The notes under the pieces were generated by a model, which searched no databases, was not told where the DNA came from, and saw nothing but the letters and a program-made list of their open reading frames with translations. Source: a virus. From it: a DNA stretch of 20,652 bases. The stretch lies in the IMG/VR virus record IMGVR_UViG_3300027631_000169, positions 1 through 20,652 of that record. The stretch is one strand, 5' to 3'. The position numbers were made by a program, and so were the translations under genes. Positions 7,336 through 15,061 of the stretch are shown here, in pieces (positions within the stretch are counted from its first letter, which is position 1; every line of letters begins with the position of its first letter).

Positions 7336-7367
7336 CAAAGATATGGAAATTATTTGATATTAACAAA
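7336..7367 (-). promoter_or_regulatory. Bacteroidota-type promoter for the portal gene
   Basis: On the minus strand TTTG (7367-7364) and TATCTTTG (7343-7336) are separated by exactly 20 bases. This matches the Bacteroidota primary-sigma layout (TTTG at -33, TAnnTTTG at -7). The predicted transcript start is about 15 bases before the portal ATG at 7314. It would allow host RNA polymerase to transcribe the portal and downstream head genes. Confidence 0.6.
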
Positions 7368-7371
7368 TTAA

Positions 7372-7854
7372 TTACCATTTTCTGCAACTCCAATAGTTTG
7401 CTTTGTGTCTTGGACCTGGATTATCACAATTCATTCTTGCTCTAAATGATTTTCTAGCCGCAGGATTTGATTTTCTAATTTTCATCCCTTTCTGCCCAAA
7501 GTTTACCTTAACAACATTGCCTGCTGGGTTCTTTACATATACTTTGAATTTTTTAATATCACCTTGCATTGGTTTACCCAATTGTACGTTTCTACCCTGA
7601 TATTCTGCTTCATATACACAATTACAATTTGCTTCAGCTAAAGTATTTTTGTACGCTTTTAGAAATTCAATGAAATCTTCAATTTCTTCAGGCTCAACAT
7701 CTAATTCATCATATTCATTATCAGTTGTTTCTTCTTTAATAGGAACACAATTTGGTACTTCTTTACCATTTTTATCCTTAGTACCTACCATTTCATATCC
7801 TTTCCAACAAGGATTTTCCATTTCTTTTAGTGGAATTAGATTTATTAGCTTCAT
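7372..7854 (-). CDS. Cys-containing small head-region protein (DUF5872-like C-terminus)
   Basis: 160 residues in three parts. Residues 1-12 (MKLINLIPLKEM) resemble a short capsid-targeting peptide with an LKE site. Residues 15-41 (NPCWKGYEMVGTKDK, then PNCVPIKEE) form a CWKGY...VPNCVP motif widespread in proteins of marine and freshwater T4-like phages. Residues 119-160 contain a basic, aromatic motif with RKSFRARMNCDNPGP and YWSCRKW, which I associate with DUF5872. Cys16, 36, 77, 79, 143 and 157 could bind zinc. Function is not established. It lies between terminase and portal, and its gap from the terminase holds a TATATTTAT motif 19 bases before the ATG. Confidence 0.7.
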   Translation of the reverse strand: MKLINLIPLKEMENPCWKGYEMVGTKDKNGKEVPNCVPIKEETTDNEYDELDVEPEEIEDFIEFLKAYKNTLAEANCNCVYEAEYQGRNVQLGKPMQGDIKKFKVYVKNPAGNVVKVNFGQKGMKIRKSNPAARKSFRARMNCDNPGPRHKANYWSCRKW

Positions 7855-7873
7855 ATTATAATAGTTTCAACAT

Positions 7874-7882
7874 ATAAATATA
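7874..7882 (-). promoter_or_regulatory. TATATTTAT motif upstream of the DUF5872-like gene
   Basis: TATATTTAT on the minus strand (7882-7874) lies 19 bases before the ATG at 7854. A TTG occurs 19 bases further upstream, inside the 3' end of the terminase gene. This copy therefore fits either a T4-like late element or a degenerate Bacteroidota promoter. Confidence 0.35.
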
Positions 7883-7888
7883 TAAAAA

Positions 7889-9499
7889 TTACTTTAGCAA
7901 CCAAGTTAGGTTTTCGGTTTCCCCTTTTCCTAAATGCATTTCGTATGGATTTTTTTGATTTTGCCAATTTGCAGCATAAACACCCGTATCATTATGTATC
8001 GTAGTTGAGTTTAACATACTCTTTGTCAAATCTATTCCCTCTTGTCTTAAACGAAGTGCGGTATTACGAACCCACAATCCAATACCTAATGCCATTGTTA
8101 AGTCATCATTGTATCCCTTCATAGCTTCTGCTCTACCACCATTCCAAATGAATGTAAATAATTCATCTATCAATCTATTAGAACGAATTAAGATATCTTT
8201 ATCCTTCATATAGTTATCTAATGCTGAAATGATAAGAGGACGAGTTTTGGATGTCGTAGAAAATCCAGCAACCATACTTCTTTCTTCTCTATAATATTTG
8301 TTACTCATTTGTCTTTCGGTATCCACATATTGTAAATCATTACTCATATAGAATAAATTAGGATATCCCCTATTGATTACTTGCTGAATTGTAGCCCAAC
8401 CAACGTTAGCATTTTCAATTACTAATAATGCGTTATTATATTCGGTTGATAATGCAGTTAAAAAATTACCAAAATCTTTTGTATCTATCTTTCCTCTATA
8501 TTCTCCAACTTGCGATGAATCTTCTATATCAATTATTTGACACGTAGAATAATCCGTACCATCGCCTCTCGCCACGTCGGCAGATATCATATATTGTCTA
8601 TTGTAATTAGGATGTTCCCATATCCAAAGATTTCCATCGAAACCTCTCTTTTCAACAGGTTCCATTACATATGTTTCCTTATACCAAGTTAATAATGCCG
8701 GGTCGATTACAGTATCACCCGAACCGATAAAGTCACAATCACATTCTTGCGATGCTCCTTTTGCTCCTAAGATTCGAGTTTGCTCATCCCTCCATGCTTG
8801 ATTTCTTTCAGGGTGTACAGTCCAATGTAGATTAATACAATTGAATCCATTTTGCCCCGCTTCACCGGCTACCCAAGTTTTATGAAAGAAGTTACCCACA
8901 CCATTTGGTGTAGAAAGAATAATTGCACTACCACCCGTTGATAGAGTTGATTGTGCTGATAACCAAATATCATCGATATCTCTAATGAATGCAGCCTCAT
9001 CCACAACTAATAGGGATAGGGCTTCCGAACGTCCTGCATCAGGTGAAGATGCGATTGCTTTTACTTGCGAACCATTCTTTAATTTAAGTGATAGTTTATT
9101 ATCTTCGGATGCCGCCGTTGAACCATCTCTTAACCAAATAGGAAGTAAATCGTGCATAACCCTAACCTTCTCTACTAAGTTCTTTGCAACAGTTACTTTA
9201 GTTGCAATAACCAACGCATTGAAGTCTTGGTTGAATATCATCTTCCAAAGTATAAAGCCCGCCGATAGGGTTGATAAACCTAATTGGCGGGATTTAAGAA
9301 TAATATTGAATCTATTATCTTTAAAATCATCTAAACAATTTTCCTGAAAAGGATATAGATGAAATGGAATTTTTCCACGAGTAGGGTGTTGAATGACACA
9401 ATACTTTTTCATAAAGTATATCGGGTCTAACGCACACTTCTTATACTCATCGGAGATGATTTCTTTTAGTGTTTTTTTAGGTTGCCCTTGTACACTCAT
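7889..9499 (-). CDS. gp17: Terminase large subunit (gp17-like)
   Basis: 536 residues: an N-terminal packaging ATPase and C-terminal RNase H-fold nuclease. The adenine/Q region is FHLYPFQ (46-52); the Walker A-like loop is KSRQLGLST (69-77); Walker B is LLVVDE (163-168); the coupling motif is STP (196-198). Nuclease acidic residues are D308 (ISADVARGDGTD), E362 (LLVIENAN) and D466 (YNDDLTMALG). The enzyme docks on the portal, cuts concatemeric DNA and drives it into the prohead. The loop has Leu where the classical Walker lysine stands (GLS rather than GKT), with a Lys at the loop's start instead, as in some other terminases. Its ATG overlaps the upstream stop (TAATG at 9499). No small terminase subunit was recognised with certainty nearby. 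Confidence 0.95.
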   Translation of the reverse strand: MSVQGQPKKTLKEIISDEYKKCALDPIYFMKKYCVIQHPTRGKIPFHLYPFQENCLDDFKDNRFNIILKSRQLGLSTLSAGFILWKMIFNQDFNALVIATKVTVAKNLVEKVRVMHDLLPIWLRDGSTAASEDNKLSLKLKNGSQVKAIASSPDAGRSEALSLLVVDEAAFIRDIDDIWLSAQSTLSTGGSAIILSTPNGVGNFFHKTWVAGEAGQNGFNCINLHWTVHPERNQAWRDEQTRILGAKGASQECDCDFIGSGDTVIDPALLTWYKETYVMEPVEKRGFDGNLWIWEHPNYNRQYMISADVARGDGTDYSTCQIIDIEDSSQVGEYRGKIDTKDFGNFLTALSTEYNNALLVIENANVGWATIQQVINRGYPNLFYMSNDLQYVDTERQMSNKYYREERSMVAGFSTTSKTRPLIISALDNYMKDKDILIRSNRLIDELFTFIWNGGRAEAMKGYNDDLTMALGIGLWVRNTALRLRQEGIDLTKSMLNSTTIHNDTGVYAANWQNQKNPYEMHLGKGETENLTWLLK

Positions 9500-10149
9500 T
9501 ATTTTTTAACTTTTATTTTCCAATAAGTACCAAATCCTACATATGGAGAAAATGAACCGGTTGTTCCATCAGTAGTTCTATTATTTACTCCCAATGTAAA
9601 TTGATATATTTTATCTTTTTTAGTTTTTAAAATTAATCCTGCACCAACAGCAGAAACTAAATCAGCTTTATTAAATCCACCATTTAAACCATAATATAAT
9701 TGTGTTTTTGCTGGCTCTTTAACTATCATAGTTTCTTTAATAGTTCTTTCTTTTACACTTGCATTGAAAGTTCTACCTAAAATTTTGTTTTGTGAAATAG
9801 TATCGGTAATAGCAACTGTTCCTAATGAATCAGGCAATATTAATACATCTTTGTATAATACTTTTGAATAGTAATCTTTTAATAATGCTGCGGTATCAAT
9901 TATTGTAGGAATGATTACTTCTTTTTCTACGATTGTTTCGTGATAGATATCATCGCCTTTTTTAGTTACTACTTTTGTTTTAACTACTTCTAACGTATCA
10001 ATATCATGTTTGATAATTTCATATTTTTTACCATCAATTCTGATAGTTCTTCCGCCTGGCATAACTCCACCTGGGTTAAACCATTGTAATAATACATACA
10101 CAATCAATGCTACAATAGCAATGTTTTTAAAATTCAATAATTTTTTCAT
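9499..10149 (-). CDS. Membrane-anchored protein with beta-rich C-terminus
   Basis: 216 residues. Residues 8-23 (KNIAIVALIVYVLLQW) form one transmembrane helix after a short basic start, giving an N-in, C-out topology. A region of charged, repetitive beta/coil (40-140, with VVTKKGDD and VEKEVIIP) follows. The C-terminal 65 residues have alternating hydrophobic and aromatic strands (LYYGLNGGFNKADLVSAVGAG, FTLGVNNR, SPYVGFGTYW), resembling outer-membrane barrel hairpins. An inner-membrane anchor, a periplasm-spanning linker and an outer-membrane-like end would suit a spanin-type lysis protein or an envelope-interacting factor; this is inference. It lies five bases after the Cys4 protein gene, and its stop overlaps the terminase start, so its expression is tied to packaging genes. 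Confidence 0.65.
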   Translation of the reverse strand: MKKLLNFKNIAIVALIVYVLLQWFNPGGVMPGGRTIRIDGKKYEIIKHDIDTLEVVKTKVVTKKGDDIYHETIVEKEVIIPTIIDTAALLKDYYSKVLYKDVLILPDSLGTVAITDTISQNKILGRTFNASVKERTIKETMIVKEPAKTQLYYGLNGGFNKADLVSAVGAGLILKTKKDKIYQFTLGVNNRTTDGTTGSFSPYVGFGTYWKIKVKK

Positions 10150-10153
10150 AATT

Positions 10154-10822
10154 TTAATTTTTTATAAGCTCTGAATGATTTAATTCTCGTAACTTATCTT
10201 CTAATGCTGCTTTCCTTTCCAACAGAGCTTCAATTGCTTCGGTTGCACCATCAATATCATTTTGTAAATCTTCTTTTACTTTTTCAACATCAATATCATA
10301 ATGCCATTTTTGAATACTACCATCTTCATTGATAAATTCCATTGTTTGTGATACTGCTCTTAATCCTTCTTCGAATTGAGCTTTCAAATCAATAACATAT
10401 GATAATTGATTATTAGTTATTTTATAATCTTCATAAAATGGATACGTTCCATCATCTTTTAATCCTTGCTCAAACTTTCTTAAACAAGTTACACACATTC
10501 CCGTTTTACGAATTAGTTTCTTATCTGCGTTACTATATTTTATAGTATCGCAATTTTCGGATTGACAATTATTTAATTTATCTAAATATTGTCTAACCTC
10601 ATCCATTTGGGAAACTGTTATCTTATAACCTTCTTTTTGTTCCCATTCTTTTCCATCCGCATCTACCCACGTTTCACCAACTTCTCTTTGTTTGTCAGTT
10701 TCTTTTTCGTAACCAAATGTTTTTTGATTTTCATCCGTCCTACCAAATACCGTATCTATAATTAGTTTACGAGTCGGATGAATGTAATTATTTTTTTCTT
10801 CAAAGCTTTTTCTCTTTGCCAT
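10154..10822 (-). CDS. Cys4 zinc-finger-like protein upstream of terminase
   Basis: 222 residues. The N-terminus MAKRKSFEEKNNYIHPTRKL is basic. Residues 45-68 carry a VGETWVDADGKEWEQKEG beta motif. C86 and C91 with C110 and C113 (CQSENC ... CVTC) form a probable Cys4 zinc site, followed by a helical region with YEDYKITNNQLSYVIDLKAQFEEGL. The last 45 residues are a coiled coil (EAIEALLERKAALEDKLREL). I do not recognise a named family, though the layout recurs in T4-like phages near terminase genes. A DNA-binding or small-terminase-like role is possible: small subunits also have coiled-coil oligomerisation, but no helix-turn-helix is evident. The leader is extremely AT-rich, with TATAAATA ending eight bases before the ATG. 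Confidence 0.65.
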   Translation of the reverse strand: MAKRKSFEEKNNYIHPTRKLIIDTVFGRTDENQKTFGYEKETDKQREVGETWVDADGKEWEQKEGYKITVSQMDEVRQYLDKLNNCQSENCDTIKYSNADKKLIRKTGMCVTCLRKFEQGLKDDGTYPFYEDYKITNNQLSYVIDLKAQFEEGLRAVSQTMEFINEDGSIQKWHYDIDVEKVKEDLQNDIDGATEAIEALLERKAALEDKLRELNHSELIKN

Positions 10823-10838
10823 ATTTTATTTATTTATA

Positions 10839-10862
10839 ACCTTTTATATATACATATATATA
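10839..10862. repeat. Short TA-rich alternating tract
   Basis: The gap between the 1342-residue gene and the Cys4 gene includes an alternating TATATATACATATATATA-like stretch. It is easily melted DNA in a promoter-like position, but no clear element other than TATAAATA (10838-10831) is seen. Confidence 0.4.
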
Positions 10863-10866
10863 TAAT

Positions 10867-13800
10867 TTATCTCCCAAACTTAAAAATTCCTAAAATTTGA
10901 TTTAAAGGAGCAAATGTTCCTGTTAATTTATATGTGTTACCTTTATAGAAAAATACCAATCCCTCATTTGGAACTAATTTTTCAAATCCGCCAATAGCAT
11001 TTAATCTAGCTAATTCCTTTTCCAATCTCTTTATTTGAGCTACACTACCACCACTTTTGATATCGGATATCGATGATTCTAATGATGCTCTAATGGATTG
11101 TAATGCCTTATCAGGCTGAGCCGTTAATACTGAACTCATAAATGATAATACTTCTGCTCCAACTCCTAAAAAGATATCTTCAAATTTACGAACGTTGCCT
11201 TTCATTATTTTATCTTTAGCATCCTTATCTACACCATCTGCCCATTTTCTAGCATCTTCATCAGTTATAGATTTAATACCAAAAGATTTATTATCAAATG
11301 CCCATCTTCTTGCCAATCCTTCTTTTTCTAATTTTGTTAAATTCTTTTTAGAATTATTAACAAATTTCATCCACCAAGCGTAATGATATTCAGCTACACC
11401 ATCTTTATCGGATAAACCAAATTCAGATTGTAGTTTAGATAACATACTATTAAATTTTCCTTTTTGAGAACTTAACTTTTCATCTTTTGGAAGTTTTGTA
11501 ATTGGAGGGCCTTGCAATGTATATTGTGATTGTACGTGTGCATTTATTTGTTTAATCATAGATGCTAATTTACTTTCGGCACCCCTTACACTTCCAACTG
11601 CATTACCTTTTTCATCGTATTCAACTACATTATGAAATACTAATAAAGATTGTCCATAAGGAATCACATTTGCATTTTGTGGATAGATTACTTCTAAGTT
11701 ACAAAATGCTGAACCATCTTTGAATATACTTTTCTTTTCAGATTCACCCAATCCATTAATAGCAGTTGATAAATCTCTCATTGCGAAATTATATGCATCA
11801 CTCAATTCACCTCTTCCGGCAAACTTAGATGCCAATGCACTCATATCTAAAGCGTTTGCTCCACCATTTGCTAAATGTGATTTGTTACGAGCCGCAATTA
11901 ATTTACCATTTTTCCAACTGATTGCTAATGCCTGTCCATCGGTTTTTTCTCTAACAACTCCCAACTTACCATCTAACGCATTATTAATAATTTTTTTTAA
12001 ATCGCTAAATGTAAGGTTCATCGAAATATCAAATGGATGGTTCATATGTCCATATGCCCCACCTTCCGTTATAATTTCTTTTGATTCGTAAATATTTCCA
12101 TTAAGTTTACCAAAATCTCTTAATAAAATTCCAGCTGCTGCATTTGCTTCATTCTCAACATCAGAGCCTGTTGCTCCATCTTCTGGTCCACCAATGTATC
12201 CATCTTGTCTTTGTTTAAGATGAACTAATTCGTGTGCCAATGTTCTTAGGATATCCGGAGTACTTCTATTGGTAACATATACAAATATATCATTATTAAC
12301 CGGGTCGTATCCACCAAATGATTTAAATGTTGTAGCAAACTCACCATCTTTTACCAATTTAATATTAAATGGTAAACCTATTAAACGTAATCTATCTTTT
12401 GCAAATTTTATAAATTCACCTATAACTCTACCTTTACTTTTTTTTTGTGGAGTAGCTGGCATTTCTTCTTTTAGTAATCCTAGTTTAACAGAAGCATCGG
12501 TTATTTCTTCATAATCACTATTTCTCAATTCTCTTTCTACTTCTCTCCTATTAGCGTTTGGATTTGCACAAACTGCTGCTCCAATTTTCTTTCTACCAAA
12601 TGAACTAGCTCTATCCCACAATTTCATAATTGCTTTGAAATGCCAATCACCAACTCCCACTTCGTTAAATGCGGATGGTACTTTTATTTTTACCCAACCT
12701 CCGTGTCTAAATACTCTAGCTGGTATAGGTAATGTAGAACCTATCGGTAATTTACTCTGATATTTTTTATCAACACCAACTACCTTTGTAACAAAATCTC
12801 TATTTTTATTATCAACACCAATCAATTCAACTTCTACTTCAACGGGCTGTCCACCAATTTTCATTTTACCTTTAAAAAATCCTTTTTGGATTTCACTTAG
12901 GGTTCTGAACGTTGTAGCTTGTTTACCATTAATTGTTGGCATTCCGTGGTCATCTTTTCCAATACTTTTAATTTGTACTTTCTTATTTTTGAATTTACCC
13001 ATTAAAACAGTATCACCATTATCAACATCAACATTTACATCTTCTTTAACTAAATCTCCGAAATTTTTGCTTTGTTTATATGATTTAATGGATTGCAATA
13101 ATTGCTCATCTGACATTTCAAATGTTTCCATTTTTTCTGCCATTTTATTTATTATATTCTGAATATATTTTTCAGAATTCATTTCTTCTTCTTCGGTAAT
13201 TAGGGAACGTATTTCTAATAATCCCATCGTTGCACCTGCCAATCCAGCTCCACCAAGAGCGGCTTGCGTACCACCCATACCCATAGATTCCAATGCAACG
13301 TGTTTAATGGCATCTTTACCTAAGTGTGCGGCAAAACCACCTACTCCGTGAGTAAATGCCCCAACTGCACCACTTGCTGTTGCAGATGCCGCTCCACCTA
13401 AACCTGCTCCACCTGCTATTGCTTTAGCACCAGCGGCTAATCCACCACCCAATGCAACACTAGCAACTAAAAGACCTAAATCTTTATAAAAATGTTTTAT
13501 ATGATGTACTTGCTCTTTTCTTTTTTCATCGGAGTATTCCCATTCGCCGGTTTCTTTATTTTTAGTAGAACCAATCTTTTGCCCACTAGCTAATGCTTTA
13601 TGTCCATCCCAAGCGCCTTTTATCATTTCACCTTTATGTTGTAAAACGTGTCCAATTGCTTTAACAACTTTGGTATCAGCTACTTTTTTTATACCATCTT
13701 TCAAAGAGTTCATAAATTTAGAACCTTGCTTATGTTCTCCATTTTGAATGAACTCTTGTTCATCTTTATTTAAATCTTTAATTTCATTGTCTAATGCAGT

Positions 13801-14895
13801 TTTTAACTCTTCAGCTTTTCTTTCTTTTGAAACTCTATCTTCTGCATCTGATTTTAATTCTGCTCCTTTTAATTTTTGAGGATTTGGTGCTTCCGGCGTA
13901 TCAGCTGCTCCACCTTTTTCTTTATCAACTTTACCTTGCGCCGTTTGGTCTTTCTTAACAGGTTGTCCAGGTTCAGCGGGTTTTGCTGATTGAGTTGCCG
14001 CTTTACCCTTTGGTTCGTTAGCCGGTGCGTCATCAGGTCCAACTAATTTAGTTGCTTGAATATGTGCTTCGTGGTCTTTTGGTAATCGTAACGCTCCCCT
14101 AACAGTAATTTTTTTCTTTTTACCATCAGCTGCAGTGTAATTAATTTCCTTATCCATTACAGGATTTGGCTCTTCTTCTAAGAAATACTCATCTATAAAA
14201 CTATCAGTTTCGGATATTAATTTTGCAATTTGTTCAGCTATCGGGTCATACACATACGAATCATCGGTAGTTGCTACTGAACGAATCGCATCATTTTTCT
14301 TTTGTATTTTCTTAACATCTTCTTTAGATGGATAGCCTGTCGCAAGTTCCTCTTTAATTAGTTTGTTGGTTATCATTTTAAAAATTTCTTTATCGAATTT
14401 TGGATATGCTTTTAAGAATAATTTTTCAGCATCATCCGAGCTCAACCATTTTCTTACATCAGTTCCGCTAATTGGATTTGATTCAGATGGTATTATATAA
14501 GTATAACCAATCTCATCGTAACCATATCCCGTTTTACCATTATATGGCTTAAAGTATTTACCTGCTAATCTACTAGCATCCTTATCACCGACAGCCGCAA
14601 TGTATGCCGTTGTTTTACCATCGAATTTGGAAAGTATTTCTTTTGGTGCATATGGGTTTGATACTTGTACTATTTTGCTTGGAGGGATTCCAAACATTTT
14701 ACCCATTATTACAACTTTTTCTTTAAAAGTAAATGGAGATTTACCACCATCGCTTTTATCCGATGTACCAATGTAAACATTGTTAACGCCAAATTTTGAC
14801 ACTAATTTTTGATACGCAGCGTAATGTCCCTTGTGAAAAGGTTGAAAACGGCCTGAATATACTACTATTGTTTTTTTAACTATTGGTTTATCCAC
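10867..14895 (-). CDS. Giant multidomain protein: nucleotidyltransferase, metallopeptidase and ligase-like domains
   Basis: 1342 residues. GTG start at 14895: an in-frame TAG lies nine bases upstream and no ATG precedes the catalytic motif. Residues 1-180 are an NMNAT/cytidylyltransferase-like domain with SGRFQPFHKGHY (14-25) and ISGTDVRKW (142-150). Residues 190-470 are a charged, Lys/Pro/Ala-rich linker. Residues 473-560 are Gly/Ala-rich and hydrophobic. Residues 572-805 form an unrecognised beta then helical domain. A zinc peptidase follows with AHELVHLKQ (887-895) and ENEAN (914-918). Residues 945-1342 are a DUF6267-type, ligase-like domain: EKTDG (983-987), NLEV (1067-1070), NEGLVFFYKG (1310-1319) and YKLTG (1322-1326). 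Sites such as LIKE, FLEE, LITE, LLKE and IITE lie at 179, 238, 565, 807 and 941, between domains, matching T4-type prohead protease specificity. A packaged, processed polyprotein is inference. Confidence 0.8.
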   Translation of the reverse strand: MDKPIVKKTIVVYSGRFQPFHKGHYAAYQKLVSKFGVNNVYIGTSDKSDGGKSPFTFKEKVVIMGKMFGIPPSKIVQVSNPYAPKEILSKFDGKTTAYIAAVGDKDASRLAGKYFKPYNGKTGYGYDEIGYTYIIPSESNPISGTDVRKWLSSDDAEKLFLKAYPKFDKEIFKMITNKLIKEELATGYPSKEDVKKIQKKNDAIRSVATTDDSYVYDPIAEQIAKLISETDSFIDEYFLEEEPNPVMDKEINYTAADGKKKKITVRGALRLPKDHEAHIQATKLVGPDDAPANEPKGKAATQSAKPAEPGQPVKKDQTAQGKVDKEKGGAADTPEAPNPQKLKGAELKSDAEDRVSKERKAEELKTALDNEIKDLNKDEQEFIQNGEHKQGSKFMNSLKDGIKKVADTKVVKAIGHVLQHKGEMIKGAWDGHKALASGQKIGSTKNKETGEWEYSDEKRKEQVHHIKHFYKDLGLLVASVALGGGLAAGAKAIAGGAGLGGAASATASGAVGAFTHGVGGFAAHLGKDAIKHVALESMGMGGTQAALGGAGLAGATMGLLEIRSLITEEEEMNSEKYIQNIINKMAEKMETFEMSDEQLLQSIKSYKQSKNFGDLVKEDVNVDVDNGDTVLMGKFKNKKVQIKSIGKDDHGMPTINGKQATTFRTLSEIQKGFFKGKMKIGGQPVEVEVELIGVDNKNRDFVTKVVGVDKKYQSKLPIGSTLPIPARVFRHGGWVKIKVPSAFNEVGVGDWHFKAIMKLWDRASSFGRKKIGAAVCANPNANRREVERELRNSDYEEITDASVKLGLLKEEMPATPQKKSKGRVIGEFIKFAKDRLRLIGLPFNIKLVKDGEFATTFKSFGGYDPVNNDIFVYVTNRSTPDILRTLAHELVHLKQRQDGYIGGPEDGATGSDVENEANAAAGILLRDFGKLNGNIYESKEIITEGGAYGHMNHPFDISMNLTFSDLKKIINNALDGKLGVVREKTDGQALAISWKNGKLIAARNKSHLANGGANALDMSALASKFAGRGELSDAYNFAMRDLSTAINGLGESEKKSIFKDGSAFCNLEVIYPQNANVIPYGQSLLVFHNVVEYDEKGNAVGSVRGAESKLASMIKQINAHVQSQYTLQGPPITKLPKDEKLSSQKGKFNSMLSKLQSEFGLSDKDGVAEYHYAWWMKFVNNSKKNLTKLEKEGLARRWAFDNKSFGIKSITDEDARKWADGVDKDAKDKIMKGNVRKFEDIFLGVGAEVLSFMSSVLTAQPDKALQSIRASLESSISDIKSGGSVAQIKRLEKELARLNAIGGFEKLVPNEGLVFFYKGNTYKLTGTFAPLNQILGIFKFGR

Positions 14896-14913
14896 TATCC
14901 CCTATTTTTATAT

Positions 14914-14921
14914 ATAAATAT
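14914..14921 (-). promoter_or_regulatory. ATATTTAT motif upstream of the giant gene
   Basis: GATATTTATATATAAAAATAG on the minus strand contains the ATATTTAT core (14921-14914), 18 bases before the GTG at 14895. AGGGG (14903-14899) lies three bases before the GTG and is one of the few Shine-Dalgarno-like sequences in the window, though the spacing is short. Confidence 0.35.
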
Positions 14922-14935
14922 CTTTTTATTAAAGA

Positions 14936-15061
14936 TTAGAAACTTTTGTAGATAAATGGGTCTCTTTTTTTAAGTTCTTCTAATTTTTTCTTAAATCTTT
15001 TTTTTCTTTTTCGTTCTTCGTATAACTTTACAAAGAAGGAAATTATTGGCCAGTTTTTCAT
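14936..15061 (-). CDS. 41-residue highly basic protein
   Basis: A short ORF with the sequence start MKNWPIISFFVKLYEER, then a Lys/Arg-rich helix (RKRKKRFKKKLEELKKR) and the end DPFIYKSF. The ATG overlaps the TGA of the HAD phosphatase gene (ATGA), and the stop lies 40 bases before the giant gene. An amphipathic, aromatic N-terminus followed by a strongly basic helix and a DPFIYK tail is a layout I associate with tiny conserved proteins of environmental phages. The overlap and the coherent amphipathic protein argue that it is real. Membrane- or nucleic-acid-binding roles are both possible; the function is unknown. Confidence 0.7.
   Translation of the reverse strand: MKNWPIISFFVKLYEERKRKKRFKKKLEELKKRDPFIYKSF

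Noticed and set aside
8985-9347. 120-residue plus-strand ORF opposite the terminase
   Set aside because: Lies entirely over the terminase motifs on the minus strand; no recognisable protein pattern or start context.
10831-10838. TATAAATA as a T4 late promoter for the Cys4 gene
   Set aside because: Exact consensus word on the minus strand, but it ends only eight bases before the ATG, leaving almost no leader, and the gap is nearly pure A/T, so chance is likely.
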